Source of the DNA: Bifidobacteriaceae bacterium
Lineage (GTDB): Bacteria; Actinomycetota; Actinomycetes; Actinomycetales; WQXJ01
DNA: 11,844 nucleotides
Direction: 5' to 3'
Assembly: GCA_031276585.1 (NCBI GenBank)
Contig: JAISMT010000008.1
Span: 1-11,844, forward strand
Shown here piece by piece: positions 1 to 7,240 of this stretch. The notes under the pieces were generated by a model. That model saw nothing but the letters and a program-made list of their open reading frames with translations, did not search any database and had not been told where the DNA came from. Every line of letters begins with the position of its first letter. Position 1 is the first letter of the stretch. A program made the translations under genes and the position numbers.

Positions 1-1112
1 ACAATTTCCCGCCCTATTCGACTGGTGAAACTGGCCGGGTAGGTAGCCCCAAGCGTCGCGAGATTGGCCACGGGGCGTTAGCGGAGCGGGCTTTGGTTCC
101 CGTACTGCCGAGTCGGGAAGAATTCCCCTACGCCATCCGACAGGTTTCGGAAGCCCTCGGTTCCAACGGTTCTACTTCCATGGGTAGCGTTTGCGCTTCT
201 ACTTTGGCGTTGCTGAACGCTGGTGTGCCTTTGAAAGCACCGGTAGCGGGCATTGCTATGGGTTTGATGAGTGACACCGTGGACGGGGAGACCCGCTACG
301 CAGCCTTGACCGATATTTTGGGAGCGGAAGACGCTTTTGGCGATATGGACTTCAAGGTAGCGGGTACCTCCGAGTTCGTGACCGCTATTCAGCTGGACAC
401 CAAGCTAGACGGCATTCCGGCTTCTGTTTTGGCCGCTGCTTTGACTCAAGCTAAAGAGGCCCGGCTGCACATACTCTCGGTGATGGGTGCCGCCATCGAC
501 GGCCCCGATGAGATGAATCCGCTGGCCCCCCGGGTGATCACGGTCAAAGTTCCGGTGGACAAGATTGGTGAAGTGATTGGGCCTAAGGGCAAGATGATCA
601 ACCAGATTCAAGATGAAACCGGTGCTGACATCTCAATTGAAGACGATGGCACGGTTTACATCGGTGCGGTAGACGGTCCCTCTGCGGAAGCGGCCCGCAA
701 CCAGATCAACGCCATCGCTAACCCGCAAATGCCGGAAGTGGGTGAACGCTTTGTAGGTACGGTAGTCAAAACCACCACCTTTGGGGCCTTCGTCAGCCTT
801 ACTCCCGGTAAAGACGGTTTGCTGCATATCTCCCAAATTCGCCGTTTAGTGGGCGGTAAACGGGTGGAAAACGTGGATGACGTACTGCAAGTGGGGCAAA
901 AAGTACAGGTAGAGGTAGAGGAGATTGATCCGCGAGGCAAGCTTTCGTTGCATGCCGTAGTGGACGATGCCGCTGCCGCTTCACCGGAAACGGCTTCCAG
1001 CAAGGTTCCCGCCGTTGAGGAAGGGGAACGCAAAGAACGCTCGGAGCGCCCCCGCCGGCGCCGGGAACGGCATGTTCATATGCATACTGAGGACCGCGAC
1101 GCAGCCGAATGA
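1..1112 (+). CDS. pnp: Polyribonucleotide nucleotidyltransferase (PNPase), 3' part
   Basis: PNPase degrades RNA 3' to 5' by phosphorolysis, releasing nucleoside diphosphates, and acts as a trimer in the cytoplasm. The gene is cut by the left window edge; reading frame 3 is open from the first bases and gives about 369 residues of a protein usually 700-750 long. Seen here: the start of the second RNase PH core (NFPPYSTGE near residue 1, then [10 protein letters not shown]), the metal and active-site segment [12 protein letters not shown] with aspartates at about residues 110 and 116 and lysine 118, a KH domain (about 178-235) with GPKG at 193-196, and an S1 domain (about 245-320). The C-terminus is a short, charged Arg/Glu/His-rich tail. 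The stop overlaps the start of the M16 peptidase gene in ATGA, so translational coupling is likely; this pair is adjacent in many actinobacteria. Identification is secure. Confidence 0.97.
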   Translation, partial: NFPPYSTGETGRVGSPKRREIGHGALAERALVPVLPSREEFPYAIRQVSEALGSNGSTSMGSVCASTLALLNAGVPLKAPVAGIAMGLMSDTVDGETRYAALTDILGAEDAFGDMDFKVAGTSEFVTAIQLDTKLDGIPASVLAAALTQAKEARLHILSVMGAAIDGPDEMNPLAPRVITVKVPVDKIGEVIGPKGKMINQIQDETGADISIEDDGTVYIGAVDGPSAEAARNQINAIANPQMPEVGERFVGTVVKTTTFGAFVSLTPGKDGLLHISQIRRLVGGKRVENVDDVLQVGQKVQVEVEEIDPRGKLSLHAVVDDAAAASPETASSKVPAVEEGERKERSERPRRRRERHVHMHTEDRDAAE

Positions 1113-2401
1113 ACCATTTGGTGGTTACCGGACCGGATGCGGACCGGGTGGGGATTGGTGTTCTGGACACCGGAGTTAGGGTCCTAACTCAGGTGGTGCC
1201 TTGGGCTCGCTCGGTTACGGTGGGTTTTTGGGTACGCGTGGGCTCCCGGGATGAGGTTTTAGGCCAGTATGGTTCTACCCACTTCCTGGAACATCTACTG
1301 TTCAAGGGCACGCAGCGGCGTTCTGCTATGGACATCGCTGCGGCCTTTGATGCGGTAGGTGGCGAGTTCAATGCTGCCACCTCAAAAGAGACCACCTGCT
1401 ACTACGCCCGAGTTTTGGGGACTGATGTGGCCCTGGCGGTAGACATATTGGCGGATATGGTTACTTCCTCCCGGATGGATCCGGCTGATTTTCAAAGTGA
1501 GCGGGGCGTGATCCTCGAAGAACTGGCTATGAACCAAGACGATCCGACCGATGTAGCCCATGAGGCTTTTGCTGCCGCCGTCTTTGGAGACCATCCCTTG
1601 GGCCGCCCCATTGGGGGCCGCCCGGAAGACATCAATGCCACTACCCGGGACGGGGTGTGGGAGCACTACCAGCGTTCTTACCACCCAGCTAATTTAGTGG
1701 TGACCGGGGCCGGGAATCTGGACCGCAACGAGTTTGAGGCCCTGGTGGCCGCCGCCCTCGAGGGCGGCGGTTGGGGGCTAGACCGGCGGGGGGCGGGCAC
1801 TCCCACCCCCCGCCGGTCTACAGTTCCTGGGGCGGGGTTACCGGCCGCAGGCCGCGTGGAACGGGTCACCAAAGCCACTGAACAGTCCCAAGTGTTGGTG
1901 GGCTGTCCGGGTTTAGTAGCAACCGATCCGCAGCGCCATGCTCTTTCTGTGCTGGCCACTGTGTTGGGTGGGGGTATGTCTTCGCGTATTTTCCAAGAAA
2001 TCCGGGAAAAACGGGGTTTGGCTTATTCCACTTATTGCTTCACTTCACCGCATTCTGATGCGGGTCTATTTGGGCTTTACGCGGGTTGTGGCCCGGCGGC
2101 CGTAGCTGAAGTTACAGCTTTGTTGGAAGCCGAATGGGAACGTTTGGCGGCTGACGGTGTAAACGAGGAGGAATTGGAACGTGCCAAAGGACAGTTGCGG
2201 GGCGGCACGCTGCTGAGCGTGGAGGAACCTTATTCGGCTATGAACCGGTTGGGTCGTGCCGAACTTTTGATGGGTGAGCTGCCCTCGGTAGAAGAAGCGG
2301 TGGAACGGATTGAAGCGGTCACCGCTAGCGAAGTGCAAGGCTTGGCGGCTGAATTGGTGGCCCGCCCCCGCATCCAGGTAGTAGTGGGTCCCGGTAACTG
2401 A
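1109..2401 (+). CDS. M16 family zinc metallopeptidase (pitrilysin / processing-peptidase-like)
   Basis: A 430-residue protein of the M16B type, the bacterial relatives of mitochondrial processing peptidase. Its substrate is unknown. The inverted zinc motif HFLEH lies at residues 58-62, and the third zinc ligand is expected at Glu138 in VILEEL, 75 residues after His62 as in yeast processing peptidase. The second half carries the Arg/Tyr substrate-binding signature in [10 protein letters not shown], preceded by [11 protein letters not shown]. Length and order fit a single-chain enzyme with two M16 halves that normally dimerises. There is no signal peptide, so it is probably cytoplasmic. ATG 1109 is chosen because it overlaps the pnp stop (ATGA) and gives the usual N-terminus. 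The Gly/Pro/Arg-rich linker between the halves (around residues 213-245) is encoded by two strong DNA hairpins, listed separately. Confidence 0.95.
   Translation: MNHLVVTGPDADRVGIGVLDTGVRVLTQVVPWARSVTVGFWVRVGSRDEVLGQYGSTHFLEHLLFKGTQRRSAMDIAAAFDAVGGEFNAATSKETTCYYARVLGTDVALAVDILADMVTSSRMDPADFQSERGVILEELAMNQDDPTDVAHEAFAAAVFGDHPLGRPIGGRPEDINATTRDGVWEHYQRSYHPANLVVTGAGNLDRNEFEALVAAALEGGGWGLDRRGAGTPTPRRSTVPGAGLPAAGRVERVTKATEQSQVLVGCPGLVATDPQRHALSVLATVLGGGMSSRIFQEIREKRGLAYSTYCFTSPHSDAGLFGLYAGCGPAAVAEVTALLEAEWERLAADGVNEEELERAKGQLRGGTLLSVEEPYSAMNRLGRAELLMGELPSVEEAVERIEAVTASEVQGLAAELVARPRIQVVVGPGN
1749..1770. repeat. 22-bp perfect palindrome inside the M16 gene
   Basis: The bases read identically on both strands (left arm CCGCCGCCCTC, right arm GAGGGCGGCGG, centre TC|GA). 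It lies inside the coding region and encodes the last alanines, Leu-Glu and the first glycines of the interdomain linker. Only 8 bases separate it from a second hairpin, so the transcript could fold into two adjacent GC-rich stems. Confidence 0.9.
1779..1820. repeat. 15-bp perfect inverted repeat (hairpin) inside the M16 gene
   Basis: The left arm TAGACCGGCGGGGGG (1779-1793) is exactly complementary to the right arm at 1806-1820. The 12-base loop can pair further as GGG/CCC after one C-A mismatch, leaving a four-base loop, for a stem of about 18 pairs. It encodes the Arg/Gly/Thr/Pro part of the peptidase linker. There is no T-tract after it, so it does not resemble an intrinsic terminator. 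Confidence 0.9.
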
Positions 2402-2437
2402 CCGGTAGACAACTCGGGTTGCGGCATCAGGCTGATG

Positions 2438-2477
2438 TTGTTGCTGTGCGCACCGCCTGTTAGTGTTACTAGCACAG
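2438..2477 (+). promoter_or_regulatory. Candidate promoter and operator of the toxin-antitoxin operon
   Basis: A -35-like TTGTTG (2438-2443) and a -10-like TAGTGT (2461-2466) are 17 bases apart. Over the -10 box lies an imperfect palindrome: CTGT-TAGT-GTT-ACTA-GC-ACAG (2457-2477). It ends just at the antitoxin's Shine-Dalgarno. Antitoxins of this type usually repress their own operon by binding such palindromes, so autoregulation is inferred. The hexamers match consensus only modestly. Confidence 0.45.
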
Positions 2478-2489
2478 GAGGTATGCAGA

Positions 2490-2771
2490 ATGTCGTCAGT
2501 CAATATTAACATTCGCACTGATGCCCAAACTAAAACTCAGGCGCAGCGGGTTTTTGCTTCGTTAGGACTGGACATGACCACTGCTATCAATCTATTTCTA
2601 CGTCAAACTGTGCGTGACAATGACCTACCTTTCGCCCCCTCTACACGTTCCAGCTCGGTTAGGTCCTTTGAAGGTAGGCTGCCTTACGGTTTTGGCAGTT
2701 TGCGGGACAAAATCTGGATGGCCGATGATTTTGACGAGCCATTGGCTGATTTCAGCGAGTACACCCAATGA
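2490..2771 (+). CDS. RelB/DinJ-type ribbon-helix-helix antitoxin (VapB-like)
   Basis: A 93-residue antitoxin. The N-terminal half (SVNINIRTD ... LGLDMTTAINLFLRQTV) has the beta strand and two helices of a RelB/DinJ ribbon-helix-helix DNA-binding domain. The C-terminus ends in IWMADDFDEPLADF, the acidic type of segment that in antitoxins of PIN toxins wraps and blocks the toxin active site. ATG 2490 is preferred over the upstream GTG 2463 because a strong AGGAGGT (2476-2482) sits 7 bases before it and the protein then begins at the expected strand. The stop overlaps the toxin start in ATGA. Role inferred: neutralises the VapC-like toxin and represses the operon. The locus sits between conserved housekeeping genes and beside gene remnants, which suggests acquisition by transfer. 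Confidence 0.9.
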   Translation: MSSVNINIRTDAQTKTQAQRVFASLGLDMTTAINLFLRQTVRDNDLPFAPSTRSSSVRSFEGRLPYGFGSLRDKIWMADDFDEPLADFSEYTQ

Positions 2772-3151
2772 AGTATTTGCTGGATACTCACACTCTGCTG
2801 TGGTTTTTGGCTGGATCAGACAAAGTTGGTAAGGAAGCGATCAGCATCATTGAAGATGATGCTTTGGGTAAAGCGGTTTCCGTTGCATCGCTTTGGGAAT
2901 TTTCCATTAAGTTGTCCTTAGGGAAACTGCGTTTCGACGGGGGAATCCGAGCGCTGAGTCTGCTCCTAACCGCCAACCGGTTTGCGGTTGCCCCCATATC
3001 CTTGGCTTCCTTGGATCAACTGACTCAGATACCTTGGATCCACAGTGACCCGTTTGATCGGCTCTTGGTGGCGACAGCCCTGGCGGAGGACTACACACTG
3101 CTGACCGCTGATCAGTGCATCCAGCAGTATCCGGTTCGTTGGCAATGGTGA
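2768..3151 (+). CDS. PIN-domain ribonuclease toxin (VapC-like, COG3744 type)
   Basis: A 127-residue, full-length PIN-domain protein, predicted to be an Mg-dependent endoribonuclease toxin. VapC toxins cleave tRNA or rRNA; the target here cannot be read from sequence. Acidic active-site residues are present: Asp6 in LLDTHTLLWFL, Glu44 in SLWEFSIK, Asp94 and Asp97 in HSDPFDRLL, and Asp115 in LLTADQ. SLWEF, GKL and DPFDR are typical of the Sll0205-like PIN branch. No key residue is missing, so the toxin looks active and the module functional. The start codon overlaps the antitoxin stop by four bases, which would keep toxin made only after antitoxin. The G+C content here is visibly lower than in the flanking genes. 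Confidence 0.92.
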   Translation: MKYLLDTHTLLWFLAGSDKVGKEAISIIEDDALGKAVSVASLWEFSIKLSLGKLRFDGGIRALSLLLTANRFAVAPISLASLDQLTQIPWIHSDPFDRLLVATALAEDYTLLTADQCIQQYPVRWQW

Positions 3152-3598
3152 AATCAGTTGCGGGAGGATTGCCATAGTTTGGCCAAAGCTGTAGGGCGTC
3201 AACAGTGTTCGTTTCTGTGCTTCGTCTATTAGTCAGCGGCTAGTTCTGCGGCGGCAGTTGCTCTGATACGAGTGCTGTAGAAGGGCATAGGGAAATCTGA
3301 GATTAAGGCTGGTTTCGGGGACGCAAGTTGCTATTTCAGCTTATGGTGTTGGGTTACAAATCGCTTCAAGTAGTGGAGCTGCTCGCTTAGCGCAATGCTG
3401 GGGCATCTGGTTGCTTACCGGTTCCACTCGGGTAGACGATGCCGCTTTGTACACCCGGAGATGAAACCCAACTCGATGATCGTGGGCAGCCGGACTGAGG
3501 TTATGTTGATGGTCCGTATAGTCGAATAATTATGCTAAACCGGCTCTTCCTAAATGAGAGTGTGGTTGGGGGTGTACAGCCTCGGCCACGGCGGTGTT
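3152..3598. other. Gene-poor stretch with no recognisable intact gene
   Basis: No open frame here gives a protein I recognise. The base composition is more AT-rich than in the neighbours. On the minus strand one frame is open from 3414 to 3229 except for a single TAG at 3331-3333, and its product has an ordinary amino-acid mix (for example ALISDFPMPFYSTRIRA), so it may be a decayed gene, but I cannot name a family. A 7-bp inverted repeat (TGGCAAT 3140-3146, ATTGCCA 3168-3174) follows the toxin stop but has no T-tract. The stretch is best read as degraded accessory DNA. Confidence 0.5.
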
Positions 3599-3664
3599 TT
3601 CTTCCCAAGCGTTACGCCACAACCGGATACCAGCATGATATTCACGGCCCTATTTGTCAGCGAA
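3599..3664 (-). mobile_element. Fragment of an IS256-family (mutator-type) transposase
   Basis: Read on the minus strand from 3664, the frame gives FADK, stop, then GREYHAGIRLWRNAWEE. This closely resembles the IS256-family segment of the form F..KWG..YPAI.RLW.NAWEEF.PFL, which lies before the C-terminal catalytic glutamate region. The stop is TAG at 3652-3650, exactly where the family has tryptophan (TGG), so a single base change explains it. The similarity fades after the paired glutamates, and the rest of the transposase and the element ends are not seen. It is a dead remnant. Assignment rests on motif recognition over about 22 codons. Confidence 0.6.
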
Positions 3665-3666
3665 CC

Positions 3667-3738
3667 CATCAAACCTGCTGCCTGCCGAATCTGGTGTGGT
3701 ATTACCACTCGTCCTGCCATATCCACGGTTGCAAGCAT
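3667..3738 (-). pseudogene. Truncated AbrB/MazE-type antitoxin N-terminus
   Basis: On the minus strand an ATG at 3738 opens MLATVDMAGRVVIPHQIRQA followed by AGLM. This is the classic first half of a SpoVT/AbrB swapped-hairpin domain (TVD.AGRVVIP..IR...GL), found in VapB and MazE antitoxins. The similarity stops just where the IS256-like fragment begins, in another frame; the open frame continues to 3550 but with unrelated residues. It starts 22 bases after the stop of the acetyltransferase gene on the same strand. The remaining half of the domain and any partner toxin are missing, so it is read as a relic of a second toxin-antitoxin locus. Confidence 0.65.
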
Positions 3739-3760
3739 GGGATGAGCCTAACGCCGAGCG

Positions 3761-4294
3761 CTAAAGATCCAAACGGGTAGACCAGCGTTGCTCATCTACC
3801 AACTCGCCGCTAGGTGCTTGCCAAGACCGTTCGGCGCCATCGGCCCCAAAACCGCAAGCTCGTAAAAACCGCTGCCGGTAAATATCCTGGCGGGCCACCC
3901 AATGCGCTAAACGAGTAGCGTTCATGCCGGACCGGGCAGCACTCGCCACCTGAGACAACAACCGCGAACCGTGGCCCTGACGTTGCGCTGTTGGTGCCAC
4001 CCACAGGGCCACCAACTCGGCGGAACCGGTGCCCCCGTCTGGATCCAACAACGGGCCCAAAGCGGCAAATCCCACCACGGCATCGGCGTCATCGACCGCT
4101 ACAAACACTGCATAAGGCCCCTCACCAGCGGCTAGCACGATGGCGTTACCCCAGTCTCGGGCCAAACTAGCGGCATCTAGGGCAGCTTCCAAGTCCGGTA
4201 AATCCGGGCCTAACAAAGTCAGCCAATTAGCGCGGTGAATAGCCGCCAAAGCAGATGCATCCAAAATAGTGGCAGCGCGGACGGAATGAGACAC
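3761..4294 (-). CDS. GNAT family N-acetyltransferase
   Basis: A 177-residue protein with a GNAT fold, predicted to transfer an acetyl group from acetyl-CoA to an unknown amine. The acetyl-CoA binding motif A is clear: ELVALWVAPTAQRQGHGSRLL (about residues 93-113), containing R/Q-x-x-G-x-G/A as RQGHG at 105-109. The C-terminal YRQRFLRACGF is the usual last helix and strand. GTG 4294 is preferred because the family-like sequence starts there (VSHSVRAATILDAS); an upstream TTG at 4378 in the same frame adds 28 residues unlike the family, and neither has a clear Shine-Dalgarno. It is transcribed divergently from dapA, with 125 bases between. Substrate unknown; a RimI- or antibiotic-type role cannot be decided. 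Confidence 0.85.
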   Translation of the reverse strand: MSHSVRAATILDASALAAIHRANWLTLLGPDLPDLEAALDAASLARDWGNAIVLAAGEGPYAVFVAVDDADAVVGFAALGPLLDPDGGTGSAELVALWVAPTAQRQGHGSRLLSQVASAARSGMNATRLAHWVARQDIYRQRFLRACGFGADGAERSWQAPSGELVDEQRWSTRLDL

Positions 4295-4406
4295 CAGACC
4301 ATTGTGCCGTGCCCAGCGGGAGAAAACTTGAACCTTTAACGGGGACCTCGCCCTGAAGGAAAGAAAAACATGACACAAGTGGCAGAGTTTTGAACCCCCA
4401 GTGGTC

Positions 4407-4412
4407 TAAGTT
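4407..4412 (+). promoter_or_regulatory. Candidate -10 box for a leaderless dapA transcript
   Basis: TAAGTT fits the actinobacterial TANNNT -10 pattern and ends 7 bases before the dapA ATG at 4420, the spacing expected if transcription starts at or next to the start codon. No good -35 box is seen. The AAGGGG at 4413-4418 is only one base from the ATG, too close to act as a Shine-Dalgarno, which favours leaderless translation. Confidence 0.35.
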
Positions 4413-4419
4413 AAGGGGC

Positions 4420-5337
4420 ATGTCACAGCTAGACCACCCGGCTCGCCCTTTTGGCGCGCTCTTGACCGCTATGGCCGCACCGTTCCAAGAAGACGGAGCG
4501 TTGGACCGGGAGGGGGTGCGGCATCTAGCCCAGTATTTGGTGCAGCACAGCCATGACGGTTTAGTGGTAAACGGCACCACCGGCGAGGCCCCCACCACTT
4601 CTGACGCAGAGAAGCGCCTGATCATTGAACTTACCCGGGAAGCCGTAGGGCCGGACGTAAAAATAGTGGCCGGGGTGGGTACCAACAACACGGAACATTC
4701 GGTGCTGCTGGCGGAAGAAGCTGCCCAAGCTGGTGCCGACGGCTTACTGGTAGTTACTCCATATTATTCGCGGCCCACCCAAGCGGGTTTGATTCAACAC
4801 TTTTTGCGGGTAGCGGACGCCACCGACCTTCCGGTGATGATCTACGACATCCCGGGCCGTAGCGCTGTGCACCTAGAAGAATCCACGCTGCTGGAATTGG
4901 CTACCCATGACCGGATTGTGGCTGTAAAAGACGCTACCGGCCAAGCGGGGGCGGCTTTCCACAAGATGGTAAACACCGGCTTGGCTTATTACGCGGGCGA
5001 TGACCTGCTGGGTTTGGCGTTTTTGGCATCCGGGGCGGCCGGGCTGGTTTCCGTGGTAGGACACGTGACCGGTGACCTGTGGCGGGAAGTGATTACAGCG
5101 GTCGATGCCGGTAATCTGCCCCAAGCGCGCCGCACCATGGCCCAGATGCTTCCCGTAATCAACGCCATCATGGGGCAAGGCCAAGGCGTAGCCATGGTCA
5201 AAGCTGCGCTTGAAATCATGGAAGTGCTGCCCCGGCGCACCGTACGTTTACCCTTGGCCGCTGCCAACGAACTAGAGGCCGGCCACGTGCGGGATGCTCT
5301 AGCCCACGCTGGCTTGCGGCACCCCCACAACCACTGA
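4420..5337 (+). CDS. dapA: 4-hydroxy-tetrahydrodipicolinate synthase
   Basis: DapA condenses pyruvate with aspartate-semialdehyde, the first committed step to diaminopimelate and lysine, in the cytoplasm. The 305 residues form one complete TIM barrel. Visible active-site residues match the E. coli enzyme with an offset of 9: Schiff-base Lys170 (AVKDATG), Thr53-Thr54 in NGTTGE, Tyr116 in TPYYSRP, and Tyr142 and Arg147 in IYDIPGRS. ATG 4420 gives the family length and N-terminus; a TTG at 4390 would add ten residues without a ribosome site. Only 26 bases separate it from the RNase J gene, an order also found in mycobacteria, so they are probably one operon. In many actinobacteria dapB lies between the M16 gene and dapA; it is not in this window. 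Confidence 0.97.
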   Translation: MSQLDHPARPFGALLTAMAAPFQEDGALDREGVRHLAQYLVQHSHDGLVVNGTTGEAPTTSDAEKRLIIELTREAVGPDVKIVAGVGTNNTEHSVLLAEEAAQAGADGLLVVTPYYSRPTQAGLIQHFLRVADATDLPVMIYDIPGRSAVHLEESTLLELATHDRIVAVKDATGQAGAAFHKMVNTGLAYYAGDDLLGLAFLASGAAGLVSVVGHVTGDLWREVITAVDAGNLPQARRTMAQMLPVINAIMGQGQGVAMVKAALEIMEVLPRRTVRLPLAAANELEAGHVRDALAHAGLRHPHNH

Positions 5338-5363
5338 CCCGCCGGAGAGGAACCGTACCACCA

Positions 5364-7061
5364 ATGGTGCATTCACACGTTTGGACTGACTTAGGTTTAG
5401 GGGACCCACCGGAACTGGAAGAGGGAGTGTTGCGCATCTTGCCTCTAGGGGGACTGGGGGAGGTGGGCCGTAACATGACCGTATTCGAGTTGGACGGTCA
5501 CTTATTGGTGGTGGATTGCGGTGTGCTGTTCCCCGAGGACCACCAGCCGGGCGTAGACCTGATTCTGCCGGATTTCAGCCCCATCAAGGACCGCTTAGGG
5601 GACGTAGAGGCCTTGATTTTGACTCACGGCCACGAAGACCACATTGGTGCAGTGCCTTATTTGTTGCGTTTGCGTCCTGATATTCCCTTGGTGGGTTCGG
5701 CACTTACTTTGGCGTTTATAGAAGCCAAGTTAAAGGAACACCAGATCAAGCCTTCCACTCTAGTAGTGGACGATGCCGCTACTGCCACTTTTGGGCCCTT
5801 CACCTGTGAGTTTATGGCCGTTACCCATTCCATTCCGGATGCTTTGGCTTTGACTATCACCACTGATGCAGGCCGAATTTTACACACCGGAGACTTCAAA
5901 TTGGATCAGCTGCCTTTAGACGGGCGGATCACTGATCTACGGGCCTTTGCCCGAGCTGGGGATGCCGGGGTAGACCTGTTGATGGTGGATTCCACCAACG
6001 CCGAAGTGCCGGGGTTTATCCCCACAGAACGTAACATTGGGCCGGTTTTGGACCAGGTATTTGACCAGGCACCCGGGTTGATCATGGTGGCCTGTTTCTC
6101 CTCCCACGTACACCGGGTGCAGCAGGTGTTAGATGCGGCGGCTACTCACCGGCGCAAGGTGGCGTTCGCGGGGCGTTCCATGATTCGCAACATGACCATC
6201 GCTATGGAATTGGGTTATCTCGAAGCTCCCCCAGACACCATCGTTAACTTGAACACAGCAGATTCTTTACCTCGAGACCAAGTGGTGTTTGTCACCACGG
6301 GTTCCCAAGGTGAACCGATGGCGGCTCTTTCCCGAATTGCAAACGGGGACCATAAGATCCATGTAGGCCCCGGTGACACTGTGATCTTGGCTTCTTCCCT
6401 GATCCCGGGTAACGAGAACTCGGTCTACCGAGTTATTAACGGGTTAACGCGGATGGGAGCCAAGGTAGTCCATAAAGGCAACGCTCAGGTGCATGTTTCA
6501 GGACACAGCGCGGCCGGGGAACTGCTCTACACCTTCAACATTGTTTCTCCGCGTTGCGTGATGCCCATACACGGTGAAGTACGGCATCTGGTGGCAGCGG
6601 GCCGCCATGCGGTAGCCACCGGAGTCCCTTCCGAAAACGTGATTCTGGCGGAGAACGGTCTGGTAGTTGACCTAGCTGATGGGTTTGCTGAAGTAGTGGG
6701 AGCGGTTGAAGTAGGTAACGTTTATGTGGACGGGTCCTCAGTAGGTGGGGTCACAGAAGCAGAACTAAAAGACCGCCGCATCCTAGGTGATGAGGGTTTT
6801 GTTTCCATCTTTGCGGTGGTAGATCCCTCCGAAGGCTACATTTTGTCTGAACCCACCATCCAGGTCAGGGGCATGGCGGAAGAAGAAGCGGTCTTTGACG
6901 AACTAGTACCCCAGCTAACCCAGGCATTGGTGATAGCTATGGACCAGGGTGCACATGACACGCATCAACTTCAACAAGTGATGCGCCGGGTGGCGGGGCG
7001 TTGGATCGCTAAAAAGCTCCGCCGCCGCCCCATGATCATTCCCGTAATAGTCCTGGCCTAA
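5364..7061 (+). CDS. rnj: Ribonuclease J
   Basis: RNase J is a metallo-beta-lactamase/beta-CASP ribonuclease with 5'-3' exonuclease and endonuclease activity in mRNA decay and rRNA maturation. The 565-residue length is normal. Zinc ligands are in place: HGHEDH at 88-93, His155 (VTHSIPD), Asp177 (HTGDFK) and His403 (PIHGE). The beta-CASP region shows SHVHRVQQ (about 247-254), TTGSQGEPM (311-319) and HVSGH (377-381), followed by the C-terminal domain ending in RRPMIIPVIV. GGAGAGG at 5344-5350 is a possible Shine-Dalgarno, 13 bases before ATG 5364, rather far. It is likely cotranscribed with dapA. PNPase, encoded about 4 kb upstream, is a functional partner in RNA turnover; a physical complex is not shown by the sequence. 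Confidence 0.97.
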   Translation: MVHSHVWTDLGLGDPPELEEGVLRILPLGGLGEVGRNMTVFELDGHLLVVDCGVLFPEDHQPGVDLILPDFSPIKDRLGDVEALILTHGHEDHIGAVPYLLRLRPDIPLVGSALTLAFIEAKLKEHQIKPSTLVVDDAATATFGPFTCEFMAVTHSIPDALALTITTDAGRILHTGDFKLDQLPLDGRITDLRAFARAGDAGVDLLMVDSTNAEVPGFIPTERNIGPVLDQVFDQAPGLIMVACFSSHVHRVQQVLDAAATHRRKVAFAGRSMIRNMTIAMELGYLEAPPDTIVNLNTADSLPRDQVVFVTTGSQGEPMAALSRIANGDHKIHVGPGDTVILASSLIPGNENSVYRVINGLTRMGAKVVHKGNAQVHVSGHSAAGELLYTFNIVSPRCVMPIHGEVRHLVAAGRHAVATGVPSENVILAENGLVVDLADGFAEVVGAVEVGNVYVDGSSVGGVTEAELKDRRILGDEGFVSIFAVVDPSEGYILSEPTIQVRGMAEEEAVFDELVPQLTQALVIAMDQGAHDTHQLQQVMRRVAGRWIAKKLRRRPMIIPVIVLA

Positions 7062-7240
7062 CGGGGCGGCCTACCTTTCTTTCAAAGTGCCGGGACTAAG
7101 GCAGGTGCTGTCCGGTGTGTCCACCAGCTAAAGGACCGTGAGGCCGGTTAGCCTATGGGGACCAATATCTACAAGGGGGAGCTACGCCTAAGAACCAGTC
7201 CCGGCCGCGGAATACCGCAGCGACTCGGGTCCAACCTTCG

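Noticed and set aside
1055..1064. 10-bp palindrome CCGGCGCCGG in the pnp tail
   Set aside because: Short and made of GC-rich arginine codons; expected by chance in such sequence.
3140..3174. 7-bp inverted repeat after the toxin gene as a terminator
   Set aside because: The loop is 21 bases, the stem is weak and no T-tract follows.
3532..3780. Plus-strand open frame of 82 codons and an overlapping one at 3554-3745
   Set aside because: Both lie opposite the AbrB and IS256 remnants, lack ribosome sites and resemble nothing; they are shadows of the minus-strand coding relics.
4227..4691. Minus-strand open frame across the GNAT-dapA gap
   Set aside because: It overlaps the 5' ends of two well-supported genes, its product is unlike any family, and dapA codes on the other strand.
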